Shown here piece by piece: positions 7,349 to 13,990 of a stretch of 15,185 nucleotides of DNA. Within the stretch, counting starts at the first letter, position 1; the number at the start of each line of letters is the position of its first letter. A program made the translations under genes and the position numbers. The DNA is from NIOZ-UU13 sp032250555 (GTDB taxonomy: Bacteria; Planctomycetota; Phycisphaerae; Sedimentisphaerales; Anaerobacaceae): contig JAVVFI010000089.1 in assembly GCA_032250555.1 (NCBI GenBank), forward strand, positions 1 through 15,185. Reading direction: 5' to 3'. The notes under the pieces are model-generated. The model was given only the letters and a program-made list of their open reading frames with translations, searched no databases and was not told the DNA's origin.

Positions 7349-8769
7349 TGGGTGAGACTAAAGGTTTCTTAAAATATACGCGCCAGCCGGCTGGACATCG
7401 ACCTGTTGAAGAGCGGATTCTGGACTTCAAAGAGCTTAATCTGCCACTCAGTCCGGATGCAATTCTCCAGCAAGCGGCGAGGTGTATGGATTGCGGAATA
7501 CCATTTTGCCATGGGACGGGCTGCCCGATTAACAATTCCATACCGGATATGAATGAGTTGGTATATAAGAATCGCTGGAAAGAAGCATGCCTGATGCTTC
7601 ATTCAACCAATAATTTCCCCGAGATTACAGGCCGGGTATGTCCTGCTCCGTGTGAGACAGCCTGTACGCTTTCTATCAACGATGAGCCGGTTTTAATAAG
7701 ACACATTGAGTTTCAAATAGTTGAACGAGGATTCGAGCGGGGCTGGATCAAACCGATACTGCCCTCGAATAAAACTGGAAAACGTATTGCCGTGATAGGC
7801 TCCGGACCTGCGGGCCTTGCAGCCGCACAGCAACTAACGCGGGCCGGACACGATGTGGTCGTCTTTGAAAAAGACCAGAAGATCGGAGGAATATTACGTT
7901 ACGGTATTCCTGATTTTAAACTCGAAAAACACATTATCGACCGGCGGCTTGAGCAGTTAATCGCCGAAGGTGTCGAGTTCCAGACGGACGTAAATGTCGG
8001 CAAGGATATTTCTCCACATTATTTACAGAAGATGTTCGATTGTGTCTGCCTTACTATGGGAGCAGGTCAACCCCGCGACCTTAATATACCAGGCAGAGGA
8101 TATGAAAACATTTTTTACGCAATGGAATACCTGAGGCTGCAGAACAAAATTTGCTCGGGTGAACCAATAAATAAAGATGGAACTATTTCAGCTAAGGACA
8201 AAGTCGTAATCGTAATAGGCGGCGGAGATACGGGTAGCGACTGCGTGGGGACCGCTCGCCGGCAGGGAGCACGGAAAATATATCAACTGGAAATTTTGCC
8301 CAAACCTCCGGACAGCAGACCGCCCGATACCCCCTGGCCAGAATGGCCGCGTATTATGAGAACATCTTCCTCTCATGAGGAAGGTTGCGAACGGCAATGG
8401 TCCGTATATACCAAAAAGTTTTCCGGAGGCGGTGGAATCATTGCTGAAGAACTGCACGGCTGCCAGGTGGAATGGATTAACAAGCCCGACGGCTGGAAAA
8501 TGAAAGAGCTGCCGGACACTGATTTCACCCTTAAGTTTGACCTTGCGCTTTTGGCTCTCGGATTTGTGCACGTCACCCATGAGGATTTGATAAAAAATCT
8601 GGGATTAAACCTGGATAGCCGTGGTAATATAGCAGTCAATAATTATCAGACAAGTCAGCCATGGATATTTGCTGCCGGTGATACTATCACCGGTGCCTCA
8701 TTAGTTGTACGCGCCATCAACAGCGGGCGCCAGGCCGCCGCGGCAATTAACAAGTGGTTATCTCAATAA
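7348..8769 (+). CDS. gltD: Glutamate synthase (NADPH-type), small subunit
   Basis: Beta subunit of GOGAT: takes electrons from NADPH through FAD and 4Fe-4S clusters to the GltB subunit. Its 473 aa match the family (about 470-480). The N-terminal cluster-binding region has Cys46, 49, 54 and 59 (CMDCGIPFCHGTGCP) and Cys98, 102 and 106 (CPAPCETAC). FAD site: IAVIGSGPAGLAA (147-159). NAD(P)H site: GGGDTGSDC (291-299). The closing FAD motif is FAAGDTITGAS (from about 441). The ATG overlaps the gltB TAA by one base, so gltB and gltD are one operon. No frame break or missing ligand is seen. NADPH rather than NADH preference is assumed from the family, not shown here. Confidence 0.98.
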   Translation: MGETKGFLKYTRQPAGHRPVEERILDFKELNLPLSPDAILQQAARCMDCGIPFCHGTGCPINNSIPDMNELVYKNRWKEACLMLHSTNNFPEITGRVCPAPCETACTLSINDEPVLIRHIEFQIVERGFERGWIKPILPSNKTGKRIAVIGSGPAGLAAAQQLTRAGHDVVVFEKDQKIGGILRYGIPDFKLEKHIIDRRLEQLIAEGVEFQTDVNVGKDISPHYLQKMFDCVCLTMGAGQPRDLNIPGRGYENIFYAMEYLRLQNKICSGEPINKDGTISAKDKVVIVIGGGDTGSDCVGTARRQGARKIYQLEILPKPPDSRPPDTPWPEWPRIMRTSSSHEEGCERQWSVYTKKFSGGGGIIAEELHGCQVEWINKPDGWKMKELPDTDFTLKFDLALLALGFVHVTHEDLIKNLGLNLDSRGNIAVNNYQTSQPWIFAAGDTITGASLVVRAINSGRQAAAAINKWLSQ

Positions 8770-9168
8770 CTCACTCACACGGAAGCTTTAGTCTTGTCGA
8801 TACCGAATTATTACTCATTTTAACAACAAATCACCTCCGCGCAGAATTCTCAAAACATAAGCATAGACGCCTATTTAAAAATTTCCCCTGCAAAAAAAAC
8901 ACCAGATTAGATATTTTCTTTTGACTCCCAACAAAAGAATCTATATCGTAGCTTAATCAGATTATCCTTTACTCGATAAGCCGTTAGATGCAGGTAAACA
9001 TTATGCATTTAGAAAGAAACAAGATGAAACCTGCCGAAGCAAACTTTGGTATTATCTGAAATCCCTTGGGGGTTCTCAAACCTAATTTGGTTGCGTTCAC
9101 GGTTTAGAAACAAGAGGTAGAAGCTGAGTGTGGTGGTTATTATGATTGCGTTTAATTAAGGAGAGATG
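8770..9168. other. 399-base gap between gltD and the kinase unit
   Basis: No convincing gene. An 8-bp inverted repeat TTCTTTTG (8916-8923) / CAAAAGAA (8932-8939), extendable by weaker pairing to roughly 8910-8947, is the only clear structure; it has no T-run, so it is a poor terminator. An ATG frame at 8988-9059 (23 codons) lacks a ribosome binding site and is not called. I could not pick out a promoter with confidence, although one must serve the downstream kinase unit. Confidence 0.5.
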
Positions 9169-9288
9169 ATGCGCACATATCTAAAACTGACCACTAAAAG
9201 AGCAAAGAACAGGGATAATCCTTCAAAATCAAGAATATCACCTTTTCAAATCATTCTACTGGTCTCTGCGGGGATTGAATCATGCTGA
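9169..9288 (+). CDS. Possible 39-aa small protein or leader peptide upstream of the kinase
   Basis: An ATG at 9169 stands 5 bases behind AAGGAG (9158-9163), the best ribosome binding site of this region; a second ATG at 9166 is too close to it. The frame runs 39 codons to TGA 9286-9288. The product begins MRTYLKLTTKRAKNRD, is strongly basic for about 25 residues, and ends in a short hydrophobic stretch (PFQIILLVSAGIESC). Its stop overlaps the kinase start region: the kinase ATG at 9282 is inside it, and the TGA shares a base with an in-frame kinase ATG at 9288. I recognise no family. It may be a real small protein or may serve only to deliver ribosomes to the kinase. No homology evidence is available, so coding status rests on the ribosome binding site and overlap. 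Confidence 0.45.
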   Translation: MRTYLKLTTKRAKNRDNPSKSRISPFQIILLVSAGIESC

Positions 9289-11447
9289 TGTCCGAAGACG
9301 AAAAAAAGCCAATCGAAAAGCCTAAAACAGCACATTCACATAATAACAAATCCATGCGAAAAAACAGTGATGCATTGGTACCCACAGCCAAGAGTGAATA
9401 CAAAGAAACGATCCTGCTCTTTAGCAAAATGCTGGTAACGATTTTCCTCTGTGAAGCCGCCATTATGACCCTGCTTCATATAATACCTCTCAGCAGAGGC
9501 TGGGAGATTTTTGCAGATTCCCTCTTATTAACAGCCCTCGGTACTCTAATATTGTATGGGTTGTTCGTAAGACCGGTTTGGCTTTCACTTAAGCAGCGTA
9601 ATCTCGCTTTAGAATCACTGCGATTAAGCGAAAGAAACCTGGTTGAGTCCCAAAAAATTGCGAATCTTGGAAGCTGGGAGATGAACCTGGTCACAAATGA
9701 GGAAACATGGTCCGACCAGATTTACCGTCTTCTGGGATTTGAACCTGGAGAAGTAACGCCCTGCCACGAGACTTTCCTAAGCACTGTGCATCCGGATGAC
9801 AGAGGGATGATTTCACAAGCAGTACAGAAGGCGATAAGTGAGAACAAGCCTTATGAGATGGAATTCAGAGTCGTCAGAAAAGATGGGACCGAGCGTATAA
9901 TGCACTCACGGGGTGAAATTAACTTTGATGAATCAGGCAAACCGGTGAGAATTGTAGGAATGGGTCAAGACATCACCGAGCGCAAGAAGACAGAAGAGGC
10001 AATACGGAAGAGCGAGAACTTGTATCGAACTCTTGTCGAAGCAAATCCTTATGGAATTCAGGAAATCGATTCTTCCGGTTTTATTACATATACCAATCCC
10101 GCCTATCAGAAAATACTTGGTTATACCGAGCAGGAACTGCTGGGCAAATCTATACTGGATTTGCTTGAACCCGAATCGAAGCGAAATGAACTACAAGACT
10201 ATTTATCCGAAGTGGTGAAGGAGCAACCGCAACCCAAAACCTATTATCAGAAAAACCGGACGAAGGATAACAGAATTATCGACATGGCCGTGGACTGGAA
10301 CTACAAGCGGGATAATGAAGGGCGCATAATCGGATTCACTTCAGTTATCACTGACATCACCAAACGCAAGAAAGCGGATGATAAATTGGTTTGGCTCAAT
10401 GAGTTGATGATGTATATTATTTCACATGCCAGAAGCTGTATCGCAGTGCACGACAGAGATTTAAAATATATATTTGTAAGTGAAAGATACCTAAAAGAGT
10501 ACAAGGTGAAGGAGAAAGATGTAATTGGGAAGCACCACTATGAGATATTTCCGGACCTACCTCAAAAATGGAGAGATGTACACCAAAGAGTCTTGCTTGG
10601 TGAAGTACTAAGCGAGGACGAAGATCCTTATGTTAGGGAAGACGGTTCGGTTGACTGGACCACATGGGAATGCCGCCCATGGTACAATTCGGATGGTTCA
10701 ATCGGTGGAATAATTGTTTACACTGAGATTATCAATGATCGAAAGCACGCAGAGCAAAAAATTCTTGAGAACCAGGCACAGCTTAAATCTCTGGCCTCAC
10801 AGTTGTCGATTACGGAAGAGCGAGAGAGGCGCCGAATAGCTACAGAACTCCACGACCAAATCGGCCAATCTCTGGTATTTTCAAAAATCAAGCTTGACGA
10901 ACTTCACCAATCTGCTCCCTCCGGCGAACTCACAAAGACCCTGGATGAAATATGTAACAATATTGGCCAAATCATTCAGGACACGAGATCTCTAACATTT
11001 GACCTTAGTTCTCCAATATTAAATCAATTTGGTCTTGAGGCGGCCGTGGCCGATTGGCTTGAGGTGCAAATCGGAGCCAAACACGGTATTGAAACTGAAT
11101 TTGAAGATGATGGGAGGCAAAAGCCCCTCGACGATGATATTCGGGCTCTTTTATTCCGCAATGTGCGGGAATTGCTTGTCAATGTCATTAAGCATGCCGA
11201 TGCAAACAAAGTAAAGGTTTCGATTCAAAGAGTTAACGAGCATATACACATCGATGTCGAAGATGACGGCAAAGGATTTAACACCGTAAAAGTAACATCA
11301 AGAGCAGCTAAAGATACGAAATTCGGGCTTTTTAGTATCAAGGAACGATTGGAGCAGTTAGGCGGACATTTTCAGATTGACTCTGAGCCGGGCCGAGGCA
11401 GCAAGTTCTCAATGACAACACCATTGAAACTCGCAAAAACTAACTAA
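9282..11447 (+). CDS. Membrane-anchored sensor histidine kinase with three PAS domains (NarX/LiaS type)
   Basis: 721 aa. A polar N-terminus (1-42) is followed by two hydrophobic segments (about 43-68 and 76-97) with a very short loop, so little or nothing is exposed outside. Then come a linker helix and three PAS-type domains: about 121-238 (ends GQDITERKK), 243-364 (ends ITDITKRKK) and 370-490 (ends IINDRK). The dimerisation domain is HisKA_3 type: ERERRRIATELHDQIGQS with phospho-acceptor His524. The HATPase domain has an N-box RELLVNVIKHADA (629-641), DDGKGF (661-666) and FGLFSIKERLEQLGG (681-695). Kinases of this class normally pair with a LuxR/NarL-type response regulator; none is in the window. 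The start at 9282 is preceded by GGGGA (9270-9274) and is the first ATG after an in-frame TGA at 9276; Met3 (9288) is an alternative. The stimulus is unknown; proximity to GOGAT is not evidence of a nitrogen role. Confidence 0.93.
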   Translation: MLMSEDEKKPIEKPKTAHSHNNKSMRKNSDALVPTAKSEYKETILLFSKMLVTIFLCEAAIMTLLHIIPLSRGWEIFADSLLLTALGTLILYGLFVRPVWLSLKQRNLALESLRLSERNLVESQKIANLGSWEMNLVTNEETWSDQIYRLLGFEPGEVTPCHETFLSTVHPDDRGMISQAVQKAISENKPYEMEFRVVRKDGTERIMHSRGEINFDESGKPVRIVGMGQDITERKKTEEAIRKSENLYRTLVEANPYGIQEIDSSGFITYTNPAYQKILGYTEQELLGKSILDLLEPESKRNELQDYLSEVVKEQPQPKTYYQKNRTKDNRIIDMAVDWNYKRDNEGRIIGFTSVITDITKRKKADDKLVWLNELMMYIISHARSCIAVHDRDLKYIFVSERYLKEYKVKEKDVIGKHHYEIFPDLPQKWRDVHQRVLLGEVLSEDEDPYVREDGSVDWTTWECRPWYNSDGSIGGIIVYTEIINDRKHAEQKILENQAQLKSLASQLSITEERERRRIATELHDQIGQSLVFSKIKLDELHQSAPSGELTKTLDEICNNIGQIIQDTRSLTFDLSSPILNQFGLEAAVADWLEVQIGAKHGIETEFEDDGRQKPLDDDIRALLFRNVRELLVNVIKHADANKVKVSIQRVNEHIHIDVEDDGKGFNTVKVTSRAAKDTKFGLFSIKERLEQLGGHFQIDSEPGRGSKFSMTTPLKLAKTN

Positions 11448-11520
11448 TTACAGGAATACACCCTGACTTTCGAAAATATCAAAATAGTATTATCGGCCGT
11501 TCATTTGCATTTCTAAATGC
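11448..11520. other. Short convergent gap
   Basis: The kinase (+) and creatininase-family gene (-) end toward each other over 73 bases. Only a weak 5-bp stem, GCATT (11507-11511) / AATGC (11516-11520), is present. No good bidirectional terminator was seen, so transcripts may run past each other. Confidence 0.4.
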
Positions 11521-12411
11521 TCAGATCATCCACCAGTGTCCGGGGCTGACAGATTTGAGCCTGAATGCTCTTTGGTCTTCCGGCAGCGATTCAAGCAGTT
11601 CGGCGGCTTTTTTACCGATAGCCTCGGCAGCCAAATCAACGTTCCTTTCGCCTACTTCGGGTGAAGCGTGCTTACGGGGATCCAGTCCCCCAATACCGTC
11701 GGGAGCCTTCATATTAGGAGCAAGCTGGCCGGTCCCCAGCTCGGACAGGTCCACAAGCCCGGGATAAAAGAACATCATATCCGATGTCTCCCATTTGGCG
11801 GCATGGTCGGTGTTCGATTCCGGCCCCCTGCTGAGCGTTATCTCCCAAAGCCCGATTCCTCTCACGCTGCCGTCCGCCACCACAGGCTCAAGAGCCTTAT
11901 TAATCATATCAATTTGCTGCTGAACATTATGGCCTGATACTCCTATGATTACACGAAAGCCCGAGGATTTAAGGCGCTTGAACAGGTCGGTTATCACCGG
12001 CACAAGGTGGTCTCGATTAAATCCGCTGTGAAAGTACACCGGAGGATATACCACTCCACCAAATTTTTCTGCACACTTAACGAGAATACCGTGAGCCTTC
12101 AGTGCATCTGTGCCAAGCGGCAGATGCCGCCCATGCCACTCGATGCAGCCGAACGGGACATAAACCACCGGAAACTTCCGACCGGCCGCCTCCAACTGCC
12201 CCGGCCTCATAAACTGCATCTGCACGACAGGGGAGAGTTCGCCGCCGTGTGTATGTGTATCCTCTAAATGTACCGACGTTTCTGCCTCTGCGGGCCTCTG
12301 CATCCTGGAATAGTCCTCACCGCAAACATCAAACACAAAAAGCCAGCTCACTGCGATGAAAACAACAAGGCCAGGGATTAGCTTGAAAGCTTTGACTGTT
12401 CTGTTTCTCAT
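11521..12411 (-). CDS. Exported creatininase-family metal-dependent hydrolase
   Basis: 296 aa. The start chosen is ATG at 12411, because AAGGAGG (12420-12426) lies 8 bases before it; an upstream ATG at 12435 would add eight residues ahead of the ribosome binding site and is rejected. The N-terminus is a signal sequence: basic MRNRTVKAFK, then hydrophobic LIPGLVVFIAVSWLFVF (11-27). The following FDVC does not fit a proper lipobox. The mature part has the family metal-binding block PFGCIEWHGRHLPLGTD (86-102), with ligand candidates Glu91, His93 and Asp102, then His161 in VSGHN and Glu208 in HAAKWETS. The family uses two metal ions to open cyclic or linear amides (creatinine, and formamide-type intermediates in flavin and mycofactocin synthesis); the substrate here cannot be read from sequence. 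Most characterised members are cytoplasmic, so export is unusual. The usual HGPH is HGRH here. It may share a transcript with the interrupted frame 44 bases upstream. Confidence 0.85.
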   Translation of the reverse strand: MRNRTVKAFKLIPGLVVFIAVSWLFVFDVCGEDYSRMQRPAEAETSVHLEDTHTHGGELSPVVQMQFMRPGQLEAAGRKFPVVYVPFGCIEWHGRHLPLGTDALKAHGILVKCAEKFGGVVYPPVYFHSGFNRDHLVPVITDLFKRLKSSGFRVIIGVSGHNVQQQIDMINKALEPVVADGSVRGIGLWEITLSRGPESNTDHAAKWETSDMMFFYPGLVDLSELGTGQLAPNMKAPDGIGGLDPRKHASPEVGERNVDLAAEAIGKKAAELLESLPEDQRAFRLKSVSPGHWWMI

Positions 12412-12419
12412 TCTTATAA

Positions 12420-12426
12420 CCTCCTT
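12420..12426 (-). promoter_or_regulatory. Ribosome binding site that fixes the creatininase-family start
   Basis: AAGGAGG on the minus strand, 8 bases before the ATG at 12411. It lies inside the longer frame that begins at 12435, which is why the shorter start is preferred. Confidence 0.85.
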
Positions 12427-12455
12427 CACAAACACTAAGGTATATTATTATTTAA

Positions 12456-12719
12456 TCACAACTTTTTCACCATTGCAAAAGTCATCTCCTCGACTTTAAA
12501 TATGCAGATATCAACATCAATATGCCAAATTATTGCAGCCCAGGCAAGAAAATTGAGAGCTTCTCGGTATACATCGGCCAACTCAATTGGTTCACCGGAA
12601 TAATCATTACATTCGGAAAAAATGTTACATCCGGTAAAACCGCTGGCACATAATTATAGTATTTGATGATAGGTATTCCATGGTAACGAGGCGGTAAAAC
12701 GTGTTGAATATAAGCTCAT
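12456..12719 (-). pseudogene. Interrupted small reading frame (one in-frame TAA), unknown product
   Basis: On the minus strand an ATG at 12719, eight bases behind an AGGA, opens 21 codons (starting MSLYSTRF) to TAA at 12654-12656. The same frame then continues open for 65 more codons to TGA at 12456-12458. The part after the stop looks like real coding sequence: most codons start with a purine, and the peptide alternates sensibly between polar and hydrophobic residues (SGEPIELADVYREALNFLAW, then AAIIWHIDVDICIFKVEEMT). It contains Cys at three places near its front. The rest lacks an ATG near its front, so it is not a plain gene. The simplest reading is an 87-codon gene broken by a nonsense change, or a remnant of a longer gene; two genes or chance are alternatives. 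I recognise no family. It ends 44 bases before the creatininase-family start. Confidence 0.4.
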
Positions 12720-12743
12720 ACTTGAATTCCTGTTCTACTCTAC

Positions 12744-12802
12744 CCTCTCCTCTAACAAACCCCTGCTTTGTTTAATCCTCTCCTCTGCAAAGCAGGGGGT
12801 TT
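12744..12802 (-). repeat. Hairpin with a duplicated purine-rich decamer in loop and flank
   Basis: CCCCTGCTTTG (12760-12770) pairs with CAAAGCAGGGG (12788-12798) as an 11-bp stem, extended by AAA/TTT (12757-12759 / 12800-12802) with one G bulged at 12799. The loop is 17 bases. The decamer CCTCTCCTCT occurs twice: at 12744-12753 just outside the stem and at 12777-12786 in the loop. On the minus strand it reads AGAGGAGAGG, close to a ribosome-binding sequence. The structure lies about 40 bases upstream of the ATG at 12719, downstream of the terminator of the 154-aa gene. It could be a 5' leader element of the minus-strand unit or a second terminator; no long T-run follows on either side. Confidence 0.6.
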
Positions 12803-12848
12803 CTCGTTATAAAGTGATTTACCCGTTTTAGGCAAGCTTAGATTTCAT

Positions 12849-12885
12849 AAAAAAACCGGCCGACCCCTTCCACCAAGCCGGCCGG
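12849..12885 (-). terminator. Intrinsic terminator of the 154-aa protein gene
   Basis: CCGGCCG (12856-12862) and CGGCCGG (12879-12885) form a 7-bp all-GC stem with a 16-base loop. Read on the minus strand the stem begins 5 bases after the TAA at 12891-12893 and is followed at once by seven Ts (12855-12849), the textbook form. Confidence 0.88.
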
Positions 12886-12890
12886 AGATA

Positions 12891-13355
12891 TTAACACGAA
12901 CAGTGTGATTCGCGTACTATATATTGCTTCATGAAATTATCGATGATATCATCTTTTGTAATGTCGGCTATATCGGCTTGCTTGCCATCCTTCATTATCA
13001 TAGCTTCACCTTGTTCCTCACGGCCGCTTTGATACCTTGCCTGATAACTGGTATGTACTGTGGTCTTAATAGCGCCGGTATATACATTTATAACATATCG
13101 AAATTCTACTCGGTTTTGAAACCGAACCTCCATCTCTCGGGAAAGTTTACTTCCCCCGAAAGTACAGGCTTTTCTTTCATATTTATAGAGTTCCGCGGCC
13201 AAATCATGTAAGGCCGGATCAACTACGGTACACAGAAATTCATCACCCTTTTTTTGAAGCTTTTTCGTAGCAGCATCGGGCTTTATATTTTGATTTTGTT
13301 TTTCCTCGGATTGTTTATGAAATAAATCGGTTAATTTTTCTTTCCAGTCAGCCAT
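12891..13355 (-). CDS. Hypothetical protein, 154 aa
   Basis: ATG at 13355 with AAGGTG about 5 bases upstream, a terminator directly after the stop, and normal codon use make this a real gene. No signal peptide or membrane segment is visible, so it is probably cytoplasmic. The first 40 residues are charged and rich in Lys, Glu and Gln (likely helical, partly disordered). Residues 40-65 look helical (VVDPALHDLAAELYKYERK). The middle, about 72-108, is probably beta-rich (EMEVRFQNRVEFRYVINVYT). A helix with acidic residues follows (130-146), and the protein ends in SHCSC. I recognise no family or catalytic motif. It stands alone: its own terminator separates it from the genes to its left, and the gene to its right is on the other strand. 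A weak promoter (TTGCCG, 17 bases, TATTTA on the minus strand near 13424-13396) could serve it. Confidence 0.8.
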   Translation of the reverse strand: MADWKEKLTDLFHKQSEEKQNQNIKPDAATKKLQKKGDEFLCTVVDPALHDLAAELYKYERKACTFGGSKLSREMEVRFQNRVEFRYVINVYTGAIKTTVHTSYQARYQSGREEQGEAMIMKDGKQADIADITKDDIIDNFMKQYIVRESHCSC

Positions 13356-13990
13356 TTTTCACCTTACCTTATATTTGCTTTTCAGATGTTGATAATCCAT
13401 AAATAATAGTTCTTTGAATACTCGGCAAATTTACGTTAAAGCTCTGTAAACAAAGTCTTTAGTCGTTTTCAGCATCGATGGTTAATTTAGCCTAATTTAC
13501 ATCGGCAAAAATGATACTCTAAAACAGTTCGAAACAGGGTTTTTCTCATCGAAAAGAAGGGGTAATCCGGGACTTTTTTTCATCCAAAAAAGTCGGAATT
13601 TCTTGCAGTTTTAATAAAAAGGAGATTTTATAGCTCGTGTTATTGCTATTAATGCCTATTTTATCGGAGCACCCAATTAACAATATACGTTTTTTAGAGA
13701 TATCAAAGATTGGTATCCATTAAGAGTAATCATCGAAGGATTCTTATGAATCAGACATCAAAAGCCGCGATATTTAGCTAAAAAAGGGCTTTTCTGAGAA
13801 AATATTTTTCCTCCACATTTTTGCTTCCTGTAGCATATTTCTTAAACTTTAACTGTAGGAGTTGTGTGAATATGGGTTTGACTGAAGATTGTTATAACGA
13901 CGGCTATTTTATTTAGCAAAAGGAAAAATTGCTGTTGCCCTTTTGTAATGGTTCTAATGGTTGGCGGATTATAATAAAGGAGCCTTAAAT
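13356..13990. other. 635-base AT-rich intergenic region with several inverted repeats
   Basis: This divergent region separates the 154-aa gene from the two-gene unit to its right. It holds an inverted repeat GACTTTTTT (13571-13579) / AAAAAAGTC (13586-13594), another AAAAGCC (13760-13766) / GGCTTTT (13787-13793), a third CAAAAGG (13917-13923) / CCTTTTG (13939-13945), and a tandem pair TAATGGTT (13946-13953 and 13955-13962). A frame of 29 codons from GTG 13637 has GGAG only at 12 bases distance and is not called. TTGCTT (13821-13826) with TAAACT 16 bases later is a weak promoter candidate. It is visibly poorer in G and C than the gltBD region. No RNA family was recognised. Confidence 0.55.
13872..13916 (+). 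CDS. Possible 14-aa leader peptide
   Basis: An ATG 10 bases after AGGAG (13857-13861) opens 14 codons (MGLTEDCYNDGYFI) closed by TAG. One base after the stop, a 7-bp inverted repeat begins (13917-13945), and the ribosome binding site of the next gene follows at 13976. Leader ORF, hairpin, gene is the layout of attenuation leaders, but there is no run of regulatory codons beyond two Tyr, so the case is weak. Confidence 0.25.
   Translation: MGLTEDCYNDGYFI

Noticed and set aside
8988..9059. 23-codon ATG frame after gltD
   Set aside because: No ribosome binding site before it, an in-frame stop just upstream, and no recognisable peptide.
9240..9290. tRNA on the minus strand, suggested by a T-loop-like ATTCAAT before CCCCGC
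   Set aside because: The flanking bases do not pair as a T-stem and no acceptor stem or anticodon arm can be drawn over the adjoining 80 bases.
11521..12435. Longer start for the creatininase-family protein at 12435
   Set aside because: The ribosome binding site AAGGAGG lies inside that extension and is ideally spaced for the ATG at 12411, which also gives a normal signal sequence.
12593..12640. Three copies of a CA-Y-CGG motif at 17-18 base spacing, as a tandem regulatory repeat
   Set aside because: The copies match poorly beyond five or six bases and lie within the coding-like interrupted frame, which explains them well enough.
13637..13726. 29-codon GTG frame
   Set aside because: The only nearby GGAG is 12 bases away, and the hydrophobic start followed by an AT-rich tail looks like chance.
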